From: Flavobacterium fluviatile
GTDB lineage: Bacteria > Bacteroidota > Bacteroidia > Flavobacteriales > Flavobacteriaceae
Length of the DNA: 64,000 nt
Assembly (NCBI RefSeq): GCF_010645065.1
Contig: NZ_JAADZW010000014.1
Span: 62,001-126,000, forward strand
Direction: 5' to 3'
The notes beneath the pieces are model-generated. The model saw only the letters and a program-made list of their open reading frames with translations, ran no database searches and was not told the DNA's origin. The position numbers and the translations under genes are program-made. Shown one piece after another: positions 1 through 8,777 of this stretch (its first letter is position 1; every line of letters begins with the position of its first letter).

Positions 1-2
1 GA

Positions 3-86
3 GACAAAGCTAAATTTATTGAGGCAATTCAAAAAATAAATCATGAGGCAGAAATAAAATTAAAGAATAAAACCTTAGTAACTTAG
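3..86 (+). CDS. 3' end of an unidentified upstream gene (partial)
   Basis: An open frame enters from the left edge and ends at TAG 84-86. It encodes 27 residues, mostly charged and helix-prone (begins DKAKFIEAIQKINHEAEI). The stretch is too short to place in a family. It is 29 bp upstream of the next gene on the same strand, so it is probably the tail of a co-oriented gene. It could also be chance open frame. Confidence 0.4.
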   Translation, partial: DKAKFIEAIQKINHEAEIKLKNKTLVT

Positions 87-115
87 CGTCTCAGCAACTT
101 AGAATCTCAAAAAAA

Positions 116-718
116 ATGTTCCATCTTTTAGATATTATCGGTACAATGGCGTTTGCAATGTCAGGTGCTTTAACAGCGATGCATAAAAAACTGGATCCGT
201 TTGGGGTTTTTATCATTGCCTTTGTTACGGCAGTCGGCGGCGGAACACTGCGTGATGTTTTAATAGGAAGAACCCCGGTTGGCTGGATGTTGGACTTAAA
301 ATATGTTTATGTGATTATTTTAGGTTTTGGATTGGCAATTCTGTTTAGAAAAAAGTTTGATAAGCTTCGTACTTCTTTATTTTTGTTTGACACAATCGGA
401 TTAGGGGTTTTTACCTTAATTGGTCTTGAAAAAGGCATTTCTATTGGCCTGCATCCCCTAATTTGTATTACATTGGGAACAATCACCGCCTGTTTTGGCG
501 GAGTAATTCGCGACATTTTATGCACTGAGATTCCAACCATATTCAGAAGGGAAATTTATGCCACAATCTGTATTTTTGGCGGAGTTGTTTTTTTTGCGCT
601 GAGAAGTCTAGATTTAGATAAAGATATTTTATATTTAACGACTTCAATAGTTATAATTTCGGTGCGGTTACTGGCTGTAAAATTCAGATGGTATTTGCCT
701 GCTTTTGATCATAAATAG
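116..718 (+). CDS. TRIC-type (UPF0126/YadS-like) cation channel family membrane protein
   Basis: This 200-residue integral membrane protein belongs to the bacterial trimeric intracellular cation channel (TRIC, UPF0126) family. Members carry two similar three-helix halves plus a last helix, and conduct monovalent cations. Seen here: a hydrophobic start (MFHLLDIIGTMAFAMSG) and the paired glycine-rich signatures GGGTLRDVLIG (about residues 42-52) and FGGVIRDILC (about 128-137), one per half. Length is normal for the family. The ATG follows an A-rich leader. The next gene starts only 8 bp after the stop and is probably co-transcribed. The physiological ion is unknown in this organism; the family call is secure. 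Confidence 0.88.
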   Translation: MFHLLDIIGTMAFAMSGALTAMHKKLDPFGVFIIAFVTAVGGGTLRDVLIGRTPVGWMLDLKYVYVIILGFGLAILFRKKFDKLRTSLFLFDTIGLGVFTLIGLEKGISIGLHPLICITLGTITACFGGVIRDILCTEIPTIFRREIYATICIFGGVVFFALRSLDLDKDILYLTTSIVIISVRLLAVKFRWYLPAFDHK

Positions 719-726
719 AAACAACA

Positions 727-1677
727 TTGGATAAATATACCGTAAAAAAATATACCGAGAGCGATTATAAAATATGGAATGACTTTATAGCTCAGGCCAA
801 AAATGCTACGTTTCTGTTTCATCGGGATTTTATGGAATATCACAAGGATCGTTTTGAAGATTATTCGCTAATGGTTTTTGAAGGAGGAAATCTGGTTGCT
901 GTTTTACCCGCTAATATATCAGGAAAAACATTGTATTCACATCAGGGTTTGACTTATGGTGGTTTGGTATTTTCGTCTAAACTTAAGGCAGAAAAAGTGG
1001 AATTGATTTTGAATGAAATTCTATTTTTTTTAAAAGAAAATGCAATTGATACGTTTTATTATAAACCAATTCCTGCTTTTTATTTTTCTAAAGGCAATCA
1101 GGAGATAGATTTCTTTTTGATTAAGAAAGGAGGTTTGCTGGAGCGAAAAGAAATGAATCTGGCTGTTAATTTGACAACTCCATTAGAAATATCAAAAAGT
1201 AAACTAAAACATTTCCGAAGAATCGAAAATCTTCATTTAGAAATTATTGAAGAGCAAAATCTATACCCTTTTTGGGAAGAAGTTTTAGAACCAAGATTGG
1301 CGGAAAGGTTTAATACCAAGCCTGTTCATTCCAGAGAAGAAATTATTACATTGAAAAAAAAATTTTCCGAAAACATTAAGCAGTTTTCAGTTTATAAAGG
1401 AGGAGAAATTATTGCTGGAATAACTATTTTTGAAACTGAAAAAGTTGTTAAATCACAATACGGTGCTACAACAAAAAAGGGAGAACAAGTAAGAGCGCTG
1501 GATTTTTTATTCATCAATTTAATAGAGAAATACAAAAGCGAGGGCAAATTTTTTTTTGATATGGGAATTGTGGGTGATGATAGTAAAAAAGGATATAATG
1601 AAGGGCTTTTAAAACAAAAAGAGGAGTTAGGTTGTTCAGTCTATAATCAGGATTTTTATAAAATAAGTGTTAAATGA
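727..1677 (+). CDS. FemAB/GNAT-like N-acyltransferase in the polysaccharide cluster
   Basis: This 316-residue protein has the two-lobed layout of GNAT/FemAB-related acyltransferases found in exopolysaccharide clusters. The N-terminal lobe has [20 protein letters not shown] (about 30-49). The C-terminal lobe has the [14 protein letters not shown] strand and the [19 protein letters not shown] segment near the end. The only workable start is TTG at 727: upstream in this frame there is a stop at 712-714 and no ATG or GTG. It overlaps the next gene by 4 bp (ATGA), the usual sign of translational coupling. It sits next to a sugar aminotransferase, so acylation of the new amino group is a reasonable guess. 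The substrate was not read from sequence. Confidence 0.7.
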   Translation: MDKYTVKKYTESDYKIWNDFIAQAKNATFLFHRDFMEYHKDRFEDYSLMVFEGGNLVAVLPANISGKTLYSHQGLTYGGLVFSSKLKAEKVELILNEILFFLKENAIDTFYYKPIPAFYFSKGNQEIDFFLIKKGGLLERKEMNLAVNLTTPLEISKSKLKHFRRIENLHLEIIEEQNLYPFWEEVLEPRLAERFNTKPVHSREEIITLKKKFSENIKQFSVYKGGEIIAGITIFETEKVVKSQYGATTKKGEQVRALDFLFINLIEKYKSEGKFFFDMGIVGDDSKKGYNEGLLKQKEELGCSVYNQDFYKISVK

Positions 1678-2798
1678 TAAAATTTCTGGATTTAAAAAAA
1701 ATAAACGAACAGTATGAAACTGCTTTTCAGACAAAACTGAAATCGGTTTTAGAAAACAGCTGGTATATTTTGGGGAAAGAAGTCACAGCATTTGAAAACA
1801 ATTTTGCCTTCTATTGCGGAACAAAACATTGTGTAGGGGTCGGAAATGGTTTCGATGCATTGGTATTAATTTTTAAAGCATATATTCAGTTAGGGAAACT
1901 ACAAAAGGGAGATGAAGTTATTGTTCCCGCAAATACTTATATAGCCAGTATTTTGGCTATTTTAGAAGCTGATTTGATCCCGGTTCAGGTGGAGCCAAAA
2001 TTAGAAACTTACAATATAAATCCGAATTTGATTTTAGAGAAAATCACTTCAAAAACCCGGGCCATTCTTGTAGTGCATCTTTATGGGCAATTGGCAGAAA
2101 TGGATGAGATTAACGTAATTGCTCATCAAAATAACTTATTAGTAATCGAAGATGCTGCTCAGGCACATGGAGCCATTTTAGTTGAAAGTCAAAAGTCAAA
2201 AGTTGAAAGTAAAAAATCCGGGAATTTGTCAAATGCTGCTGCTTTTAGCTTTTATCCCGGGAAGAATTTAGGTGCTTTGGGCGATGGAGGAGCTGTTACA
2301 ACGAATGACGGTGAATTAGCAAAAATAATTCAATCACTGAGAAATTATGGATCTGAAACGAAATATCAAAATGAATACATTGGGGTAAATTCAAGACTAG
2401 ATGAATTACAGGCGGCTTTTCTAAATCAGAAATTGCCCAGTTTAGATGCTGAAAATGATAAGCGAAGAACGATTGCTAAACGTTATTTGGCAGAAATAAA
2501 AAACGATAAGATTCAGTTGCCGGTTTGGGATTATTCTCAAAACCACGTTTTTCATTTGTTTGTTATTCGTACCGAAAACAGAGATGAATTGCAGCAGTAT
2601 TTATTAGAAAACGGAATCCAGACAATGATTCATTATCCGATTCCCTCACACAAACAAAAAGCATTTTCAAACTGGAATAATTTATCTTTTCCAATTACTG
2701 AGAGGATACATAATGAGGTTTTGAGTTTGCCTATGAGTCCTGTAATGACCGGAGATGAGGTGAGTTTTGTAATTGAGAAGATGAATTTATGGATATAA
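1674..2798 (+). CDS. DegT/DnrJ/EryC1-family PLP sugar aminotransferase (FdtB/QdtB-like)
   Basis: This 374-residue PLP aminotransferase is of the type that aminates nucleotide-linked keto-sugars. Seen here: GNGFDALVL in the cofactor phosphate region, [12 protein letters not shown], the PLP-ring motif [11 protein letters not shown] (about 157-167), and the Schiff-base lysine Lys197 in [15 protein letters not shown]. The ketoisomerase at 7448 belongs to the same pathway. Together they would make dTDP-3-amino-3,6-dideoxygalactose or -glucose, and the two epimers cannot be told apart by eye. A short lysine/serine-rich insertion at residues 170-183 comes from a DNA repeat (see findings) and lies just before the active-site loop. 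The gene overlaps the previous one by 4 bp and the next by 10 bp. Confidence 0.85.
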   Translation: MIKFLDLKKINEQYETAFQTKLKSVLENSWYILGKEVTAFENNFAFYCGTKHCVGVGNGFDALVLIFKAYIQLGKLQKGDEVIVPANTYIASILAILEADLIPVQVEPKLETYNINPNLILEKITSKTRAILVVHLYGQLAEMDEINVIAHQNNLLVIEDAAQAHGAILVESQKSKVESKKSGNLSNAAAFSFYPGKNLGALGDGGAVTTNDGELAKIIQSLRNYGSETKYQNEYIGVNSRLDELQAAFLNQKLPSLDAENDKRRTIAKRYLAEIKNDKIQLPVWDYSQNHVFHLFVIRTENRDELQQYLLENGIQTMIHYPIPSHKQKAFSNWNNLSFPITERIHNEVLSLPMSPVMTGDEVSFVIEKMNLWI

Positions 2799-3802
2799 TT
2801 ATAAAATCTTTTAACAGGCCTTATTGTTTAGATCGTTGTATCAAAAGTATTCGAAGATTTGTTATTGAATCAGATTATCGAATTATAATTCTTGATGACG
2901 GTACACCAGAAAAGTTTCTAAAGAAAATTTTAGAAAAGCATACAGATATTATTATTTTAAAATCATCTTTATATGATGAAAAAGTAAGCGCTATTAATAA
3001 TGAAGGACAAACTTTAAATTCAAAAGTTCCCATAGATTTATGGATTGATGCTGCTAAAGATGCCACAGATTATTTTGTGCTATTGGAGGATGATATCTGG
3101 TTAACGGATTATATAGCCTTGAATGACTTGGAAGTTTTATTAAGAAATAATAACCTCCAAATGCTTAAGTTGTATTGGTTAGGGAATCCCATATTAATAT
3201 CGGATAATATCAAAAAAAAAGAAGCCTTTTTTAGTATTTATGAACCAAATCTTTATACAGCTAACCCACTATTATATAAGTTTATCTTTGTTTTTTTTAA
3301 ATTCAAAATCCGAAAAACATTAGCATTTTTTAATATATATAATAGATCAAGAGCTTTAAGTTATTATAGTATTTACTCGGTTGCAGGAGCTGTGTTTAAA
3401 CGCGAATATTTTTTGAGTTTGTGGAAAAATCATACAAATACTATAGACGAAGGGCTTCAGCTTTATAATGCTGTCCATTTTTTGAATAAAAATAAAAATG
3501 CAGCTTTTGGAAGAACGAATAAGGAAGTTGTAAAGACGAGTTTTCTTTCTGCTGCTACCAATCAGCATAAGAATTATGAAAATGTTTCCATCAATATGAT
3601 TGTGTTTAACAAAATTATTAATGAAGCTTGGTACGAAGGGCAATTAGATGTAATGGATAATTTTCCGAATGATATGAATCCTGAAAGTATCCAAAAAATT
3701 CTGAGAGATAAAAATGTTGCTGACGCTAGTGAAAATGAATGGAAAAAATGGGTCGAACGATTTAAACGGCAGTACACATCTTTTGGCTGTATAATTGATT
3801 GA
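2789..3802 (+). CDS. GT-A fold glycosyltransferase (GT2-like)
   Basis: This 337-residue protein opens with the nucleotide-sugar fold of family 2-type glycosyltransferases: [21 protein letters not shown], then [13 protein letters not shown] (about 32-44). The acidic metal-binding motif is probably EDD in [11 protein letters not shown] (about 92-102). The C-terminal half has no signature I recognise. It overlaps the aminotransferase by 10 bp and ends next to the flippase gene, so it belongs to the glycan assembly operon. Donor and acceptor sugars cannot be predicted. Confidence 0.72.
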   Translation: MDIIIKSFNRPYCLDRCIKSIRRFVIESDYRIIILDDGTPEKFLKKILEKHTDIIILKSSLYDEKVSAINNEGQTLNSKVPIDLWIDAAKDATDYFVLLEDDIWLTDYIALNDLEVLLRNNNLQMLKLYWLGNPILISDNIKKKEAFFSIYEPNLYTANPLLYKFIFVFFKFKIRKTLAFFNIYNRSRALSYYSIYSVAGAVFKREYFLSLWKNHTNTIDEGLQLYNAVHFLNKNKNAAFGRTNKEVVKTSFLSAATNQHKNYENVSINMIVFNKIINEAWYEGQLDVMDNFPNDMNPESIQKILRDKNVADASENEWKKWVERFKRQYTSFGCIID

Positions 3803-3803
3803 T

Positions 3804-5294
3804 ATGTCACTAAAAGAAACAGGAAATTCACATAAAGAAATTGTTAAGGCTACTGGGGTATTTGGTTTTGTCCAGGTTCTCAGAATACTTATTAGCATGA
3901 TAAGTGTTAAATTTGTAGCCTTGTTTTTGGGAACAGCAGGTATTGGAACAGTTGCTTTGTTAAATAGTACAATAGGTATTTTTGGTTCTCTTACTAATTT
4001 TGGTCTTAATGTTACAGCTGTTAGAGAAGTGAGTTCTGCTTATGCGCATGGCGATGAGAGAGGATTCTCGGAACAGTTGGTCGTTTTGAAACGATGGTTT
4101 TGTATGATTGGGGTGTTTGGAGCAATAGTAACCATTTTATTGTCAAAGTTGTTGAGTAAATGGACATTTGGAACAGAAAAAAATTATTATTGGTTTGTAA
4201 TTCTCTCAATAAATTTTGTTTTTTTGAGTATTTCTTCAGGAAGGATTGCTATGTTACAAGGATTGAGAAAAATTAGATTGATAGCTATTTCAAATGTTTG
4301 GAGTTCAGTATTTATAGTTTTAGTAACAATCCCAATCTATTATTTTTTTAAGTTTGATGGTATTGTTCCTGTTATATTGTTATCAAGCTTGATAGGATTG
4401 CTTTTCAACCTATACTATACCCGGTATATTGATTTAATAAAAGTAAATCTTTCGTTTTCTGAAACTATAAGCAGAGGTAAGCCATTGTTGAAAATGGGTT
4501 TTTTATTGTCTATAAATGTAATATTTGGACAGATATGTAATTATATCATAAAATTGTATTTTAATGGAAATGGCGTGACAGCTGAAATATTAGGTATTTA
4601 TGAAGTGAGTTCAGTTGTGTTACTCACGTATGTTGGTCTGGTTTTTAATGCTATGGGGACTGATTTTTTTCCCAGGTTGGTTGCAGTACAAAATGATGAC
4701 ATTCGGGTGAATCAAATCGTAAATGATCAAATAGAAATGGGATTGTTGTTGGTAACCCCGATGTTGTCTCTTTTATATTTGTTTGCTCCTTTTTTAATTG
4801 AAATTTTATATACAAAAGAGTTCTCCGCAGTTACATTGATTTTTAAGGGGGCTATTTTTGCAGTAATAATAAAAGCAATAATATGGCCTCTAGCTTTTAT
4901 AATTTTAGCAAAGGGACAAAATAAATTATATTTCAGACAGGAGTTATTGGGCGATTTTTTAAACATTACTTTGACTATAGCTTTTTATCATTGGTTTGGA
5001 TTAGAAGGAATAGGTGTCGGAAGTATCATTAATTTTACGATTTATGGCATATACGTTTATAGAATTCTGAATAGAAAGTTTAACTTTAGTATTAGAAAAG
5101 ATACTTTTAAAATAATTTTATTTTCTTTTTTTATAGGTTTGCTTAATTGTCTTGTTGTCTTTTTTGTAGATTCAACTTCTGGGTATATAATTTTGGGGAT
5201 ATTGTCTACTTTATCAATTTATTATTCTTATTCTGAGCTAGACAAAAGAGTAGATCTCTCTTCTCTTTTTATAAAAATGAGAAATAGAAAATAA
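3804..5294 (+). CDS. Wzx-type O-antigen/polysaccharide flippase (MOP superfamily)
   Basis: This protein of about 496 residues is almost entirely hydrophobic, with roughly 12-14 predicted membrane helices. It fits lipid-linked oligosaccharide flippases that move undecaprenyl-linked repeat units across the inner membrane. The N-terminal LFLGTAGIGTVALLNS segment is typical of O-antigen translocases. A TTG at 3795 would add three residues. ATG 3804 is preferred because it directly follows the upstream stop (3800-3802) and starts a normal hydrophilic N-terminus (MSLKETGNSHKE). No Wzy polymerase was seen in the window, so the locus is incomplete here or uses a polymerase elsewhere. Confidence 0.82.
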   Translation: MSLKETGNSHKEIVKATGVFGFVQVLRILISMISVKFVALFLGTAGIGTVALLNSTIGIFGSLTNFGLNVTAVREVSSAYAHGDERGFSEQLVVLKRWFCMIGVFGAIVTILLSKLLSKWTFGTEKNYYWFVILSINFVFLSISSGRIAMLQGLRKIRLIAISNVWSSVFIVLVTIPIYYFFKFDGIVPVILLSSLIGLLFNLYYTRYIDLIKVNLSFSETISRGKPLLKMGFLLSINVIFGQICNYIIKLYFNGNGVTAEILGIYEVSSVVLLTYVGLVFNAMGTDFFPRLVAVQNDDIRVNQIVNDQIEMGLLLVTPMLSLLYLFAPFLIEILYTKEFSAVTLIFKGAIFAVIIKAIIWPLAFIILAKGQNKLYFRQELLGDFLNITLTIAFYHWFGLEGIGVGSIINFTIYGIYVYRILNRKFNFSIRKDTFKIILFSFFIGLLNCLVVFFVDSTSGYIILGILSTLSIYYSYSELDKRVDLSSLFIKMRNRK

Positions 5295-5397
5295 GACTTA
5301 TTGAAAAAATAATTGTTATTGTTGTTTTTTGAATTATTAATTGTATTGTTATTATTGACAAAGAAGTGTTATTAATAATCAATCAATAATTTTTTAT
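5295..5397. other. AT-rich spacer between convergent genes
   Basis: This spacer of about 100 bp between the flippase and a convergent glycosyltransferase is dominated by runs of ttattgtt and attaatt. No strong GC hairpin or small gene is visible. Confidence 0.5.
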
Positions 5398-6285
5398 TTA
5401 AGAAAATCTTAATTTTAATTCTAAAGGAATGTATTTAAGAAACAATAAATAGTCAAATGTTTTTAATGCTTTATCCATTTCGTAATGCATCCTTTTTAGT
5501 AAAGCTTTATTCTCGGTTCTGTTTTTGTTTAGTGCAATAGCTTTTTTGATAACTAAATAAGATGAATGGTTTATTTTTTTTGTTTTGGAATTATTTTTTT
5601 TATAAAACTGACTTCCTAGCGAGTTTTCAACCTCTCGTTTTTTAATTAAAACAGAGTCAATAAACTCAAAATTATAAATTCTGGATGCTCGTATCCAAAA
5701 ATCTAAATCTTCATAAAAAAGATTTTCATCGTAACCGTTAAGTTGATCAAAGACAGTTCGTTTAACCATTGATGAAACAGAGCAAATCTTGCTGCTTTGA
5801 TTTAACATAGCAATATAAATATCACTAGATGCAGGTTTCGTAATTACTTTGTTTTGGTTATTTATAGCATAGTAATAAGAAAGATGAGCATTGTTTTCTG
5901 AAATGATTTCAGCATTTCCGTAAACAATACCAAGGTTGATCTGATTCGAATTTAAAAAAGCCATAATTTGTTTATCGACGCAATTTGGTAACAAGATATC
6001 ATCAGCAGCTAAATCAATTATGTATTCCCCTTTTGCAAGCAGTAACGTTTTATTAAAAGTTTTGGTATTTCCTAAATTCTTTTCATTTGAAAGAAATGTA
6101 ATATTGGGATGATTTTTAAGCCAATTTTGAATAATTTGTTTTGAATTGTCAGAGCTGCAATCGTCAGCAATTATTAGTTCAATATTTTTATAGGTTTGAT
6201 TGAGTACAGAATTTAAGGATTCAATCACAAACTTTTCATGGTTATAACACAAACAAATAATACTGACTAATGGTAGATTTTGCAT
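5398..6285 (-). CDS. Family 2 glycosyltransferase
   Basis: This is a GT2 glycosyltransferase of about 295 residues. The N-terminus has the classic fold: VSIICLCYNHEKFVIESLNS, then IELIIADDCSSDNSKQII. GEYIIDLAADDILLPNC supplies the Asp-rich metal and nucleotide-sugar site, and GYDENLFYEDLDFWIRASR is the usual acceptor-side acidic motif. The longest frame starts at 6303, but the second Met (6285) immediately precedes the conserved first strand (MQNLPLVSII) and leaves more room for promoters in the divergent spacer. It lies on the opposite strand from its neighbours within the polysaccharide island. The sugar specificity is unknown. Confidence 0.83.
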   Translation of the reverse strand: MQNLPLVSIICLCYNHEKFVIESLNSVLNQTYKNIELIIADDCSSDNSKQIIQNWLKNHPNITFLSNEKNLGNTKTFNKTLLLAKGEYIIDLAADDILLPNCVDKQIMAFLNSNQINLGIVYGNAEIISENNAHLSYYYAINNQNKVITKPASSDIYIAMLNQSSKICSVSSMVKRTVFDQLNGYDENLFYEDLDFWIRASRIYNFEFIDSVLIKKREVENSLGSQFYKKNNSKTKKINHSSYLVIKKAIALNKNRTENKALLKRMHYEMDKALKTFDYLLFLKYIPLELKLRFS

Positions 6286-6333
6286 GACTTTGAATAAAAG
6301 CATTATATTTAGCGACTAAAATAGTGTTCATTT

Positions 6334-7446
6334 ATGATAAAACAAAATAAGAAATACAAGATTGCATTAGTGGGCTACAGTCTGAGTGAGGGCGGACTGG
6401 AAAAAGTTATGTCTTCATTATCTGTTTATTTTGGAAAAAAATATATAGAGGTTCATAATATTCTTTTTGTTGATGTTATTTCATATCCTTATTCGGGAAA
6501 ATTAGTGAATATTGGAAAAATGAAAAATGAAAATAAAGGTATATTAGGAAAACTAAAATTGTTTTTCTTTTTTAAGAAATATATACATAATAATCAATTC
6601 GACTATATTATTGATTTTAGATACCGTATAAAGCCACTTCAGGAGTATGTTTGGTCTAAATGGGTTTATAACAAAAAAACGATTTACACCGTTCATAGTT
6701 CACGATTAAAAACCTATTTACCAAGTTCTCGTTTTTTGAGTAAATTAATTTGTGATAAAAAATATAGTATAGTTTGTGTTTCACATGAAATAAAAAACTT
6801 AGTAACTGCAAAGTTTAATATAAAAAATGCTATTACGATTAATAATCCGATTGATATTGAGGATATCAAAACTAAATCTTTAGAATATACGGATTTAGAA
6901 TTCCCCTATATAATTGCAGCAGGAAGATTTGATTCGCAAAATGTAAAACAATTTGATAAACTAATTACGGCTTATTCTAATTCCGTTTTGCCTAAAAAAG
7001 GTATTTCTCTTGTACTGCTGGGAGATGGTGAACTTAAAGATATTTATAAAGAAGCAGCTATTAGGACTGGTATGCAGGACAAGGTTTATTTTGAAGGGTT
7101 TCAAAGTAATCCTTATAAATATTTTAAGAATGCATTATTTTTAGTTTTGTGCAGCAAATATGAAGGTTTGCCTATGACATTAATAGAATCACTAGCCTGT
7201 AAAACACCGGTTATTTCATTCGATTGTGTTTCTGGTCCAAATGAAATTATTACTGACAAACAAAATGGTTTGCTGGTGGAAAATCAAAATTTTGAAAAAC
7301 TTACTGAAGCAATGAATTTGTTAATTGAAGACTCAATTTTGTATCATCATTGTAAAAGTAATACCTTAAAAAGTGTAGAGCGGTTTTCAATTGAAAAAAT
7401 AGGGAAACTGTGGCTGGATTTAATGGGAATTAATATATATTCGTAA
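6334..7446 (+). CDS. Family 4 (group 1, GT-B) glycosyltransferase
   Basis: This 370-residue GT-B glycosyltransferase resembles the family 4 enzymes of exopolysaccharide and LPS clusters. The N-terminal half has IALVGYSLSEGGLEKVMSSL, the common glycine-rich acceptor loop. The C-terminal half holds the donor site: IIAAGRFDSQNVKQFDKLI, LVLLGDGELKD, and the EX7E signature in EGLPMTLIESLACKTPVIS. Length is typical. The ketoisomerase gene starts 1 bp after its stop, so the two genes are clearly coupled. It would add a sugar from a nucleotide donor to a lipid-linked glycan on the cytoplasmic face. Confidence 0.85.
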   Translation: MIKQNKKYKIALVGYSLSEGGLEKVMSSLSVYFGKKYIEVHNILFVDVISYPYSGKLVNIGKMKNENKGILGKLKLFFFFKKYIHNNQFDYIIDFRYRIKPLQEYVWSKWVYNKKTIYTVHSSRLKTYLPSSRFLSKLICDKKYSIVCVSHEIKNLVTAKFNIKNAITINNPIDIEDIKTKSLEYTDLEFPYIIAAGRFDSQNVKQFDKLITAYSNSVLPKKGISLVLLGDGELKDIYKEAAIRTGMQDKVYFEGFQSNPYKYFKNALFLVLCSKYEGLPMTLIESLACKTPVISFDCVSGPNEIITDKQNGLLVENQNFEKLTEAMNLLIEDSILYHHCKSNTLKSVERFSIEKIGKLWLDLMGINIYS

Positions 7447-7447
7447 A

Positions 7448-7855
7448 ATGAATATCCAAATTATAGCTATCCCTAAAATCGAAGAACGTCGCGGAAATCT
7501 TTCCGTAATAGAAAATGATACGGTTCCTTTTGATATTAAAAGGGTTTATTATTTATACGATGTGCCAAGCGGAGCTCAACGTGGAGGTCATGCACATAAA
7601 GATCTTCAGCAGTTTTTAGTGGCTTTAAGCGGCAGTTTTGATGTGGTTTTGAATGATGGTAAAGAACAACAGATTATTACTTTAAATAAGCCTTACGAAG
7701 GTTTGCTGATTAATTCTGGAATCTGGAGGGAACTCCAAAATTTTTCTTCAGGTTCAGTTTGTCTGGTGGTGGCTTCAGAAGTTTATATTGAAGAAGATTA
7801 TATCAGGGATTTTGAGGAATTTAAAGCTTTTAAAAAAGCTAGCGATACACACTAA
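7448..7855 (+). CDS. FdtA/QdtA-type dTDP-4-keto-6-deoxyhexose 3,4-ketoisomerase (cupin, WxcM-like)
   Basis: This 135-residue single-domain cupin is of the sugar 3,4-ketoisomerase family. It converts dTDP-4-keto-6-deoxyglucose to the 3-keto isomer for amination by a DegT-type enzyme. Seen here: IEERRGNLSVIE, VYYLYDVPSGAQRGGHAHKD with the catalytic-type His-Ala-His, LSGSFDVVLNDG, and the C-terminal VASEVYIEEDYIRDFEEF typical of FdtA. Length matches the family. The choice between galacto (FdtA) and gluco (QdtA) product needs structure-guided comparison. Its 3' end overlaps the convergent glycosyltransferase by 17 bp. Confidence 0.87.
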   Translation: MNIQIIAIPKIEERRGNLSVIENDTVPFDIKRVYYLYDVPSGAQRGGHAHKDLQQFLVALSGSFDVVLNDGKEQQIITLNKPYEGLLINSGIWRELQNFSSGSVCLVVASEVYIEEDYIRDFEEFKAFKKASDTH

Positions 7856-8777
7856 ACGTGATTCCTTTTCTGTACAATCTTTTTTTAATTTTTAACAGAG
7901 GAATTTGTATCCATCTTGGTAAATGGAAAATTATCCAGTTTTTTAGTGTGATGTTTTTTTTAGAAATCGCATTATAATATTGATCTGCTTCAGTCCTGTT
8001 ACCGCTAATCTTAAATTTTAACGCATAATCCATACGGTTAACATCTAAGAAGGCATTTAATGTTGGATGTGTTGCTTCTTCTTTTTGAAATACAGAAAAA
8101 TCAATCAGTTTTTTATCCCGTATATTTTTCTTAGAAAGACTGCCACTGTCCATAGCATTATATTCGACTGTGATATTTCGGGCGACAGCAACAGGAAAAA
8201 GTAGGGCAATCCTGATCCATAAATCTAAATCCTGACCACTTGTGATAGAAGTATTAAAAAAGCCTGTTTTGTCAAAAACTGCTTTTGGTACTATTACAGC
8301 TGAGGTCAACGCAATCCGGCTTACCAGGCTGGAATAAAAGAAATCGGGTACAATTCCGGAAAAATTTTCATCAATGTTTAAAAATGAATTTGTAACAAAC
8401 TTTTTTTCTGAAACCTTAGAGATATATCTCGAAGCATAAAGTCCTGCATAAGGGTAATCTTTAATTAACTTTTCCAGTATTTCCAAATGATTTGGATACC
8501 AATAGTCATCAGCATCGAGAAAAGCTATAAAATCGCCTTTAGATTTTTTAATGCCAACGTTTCTGGCAGCTGAAACACCCTGATTGTTTTGACTATAAAA
8601 TCGAATTCTATTGTCGTTAAATGCAAGCACAATTTTTTCACTATTATCAGTAGATCCATCATTAACGACTATAATTTCATAATCTGTAAAAGTTTGGCTG
8701 AAAATACTTTTTAAAGTGTTTTCAATAAAACTTTCTTTGTTGTAAAGGGGTATAATTATGGAGAAATAGGGTTTCAT
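7839..8777 (-). CDS. Family 2 glycosyltransferase
   Basis: This 312-residue GT2 enzyme is one of the clearest of the set. FSIIIPLYNKESFIENTLKS, YEIIVVNDGSTDNSEKIV and GDFIAFLDADDYWYPNHLEI (the DxD site) are textbook. TSGQDLDLWIRIAL provides the downstream acidic motif. The C-terminal basic, hydrophobic tail may lie on the membrane. Its start overlaps the stop of the upstream gene at 8774 by 4 bp, so it is translated as part of the ftsE-GT-GT minus-strand unit. Its donor and acceptor cannot be predicted. Confidence 0.88.
   Translation of the reverse strand: MKPYFSIIIPLYNKESFIENTLKSIFSQTFTDYEIIVVNDGSTDNSEKIVLAFNDNRIRFYSQNNQGVSAARNVGIKKSKGDFIAFLDADDYWYPNHLEILEKLIKDYPYAGLYASRYISKVSEKKFVTNSFLNIDENFSGIVPDFFYSSLVSRIALTSAVIVPKAVFDKTGFFNTSITSGQDLDLWIRIALLFPVAVARNITVEYNAMDSGSLSKKNIRDKKLIDFSVFQKEEATHPTLNAFLDVNRMDYALKFKISGNRTEADQYYNAISKKNITLKNWIIFHLPRWIQIPLLKIKKRLYRKGITFSVYR

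Noticed and set aside
3795..3803. TTG start for the flippase gene
   Set aside because: It would add only three residues and overlap the previous gene; the ATG at 3804 is better placed.
5295..5397. Possible terminator or small RNA in the AT-rich spacer
   Set aside because: No stable stem or T run was found; only simple AT repeats are visible.
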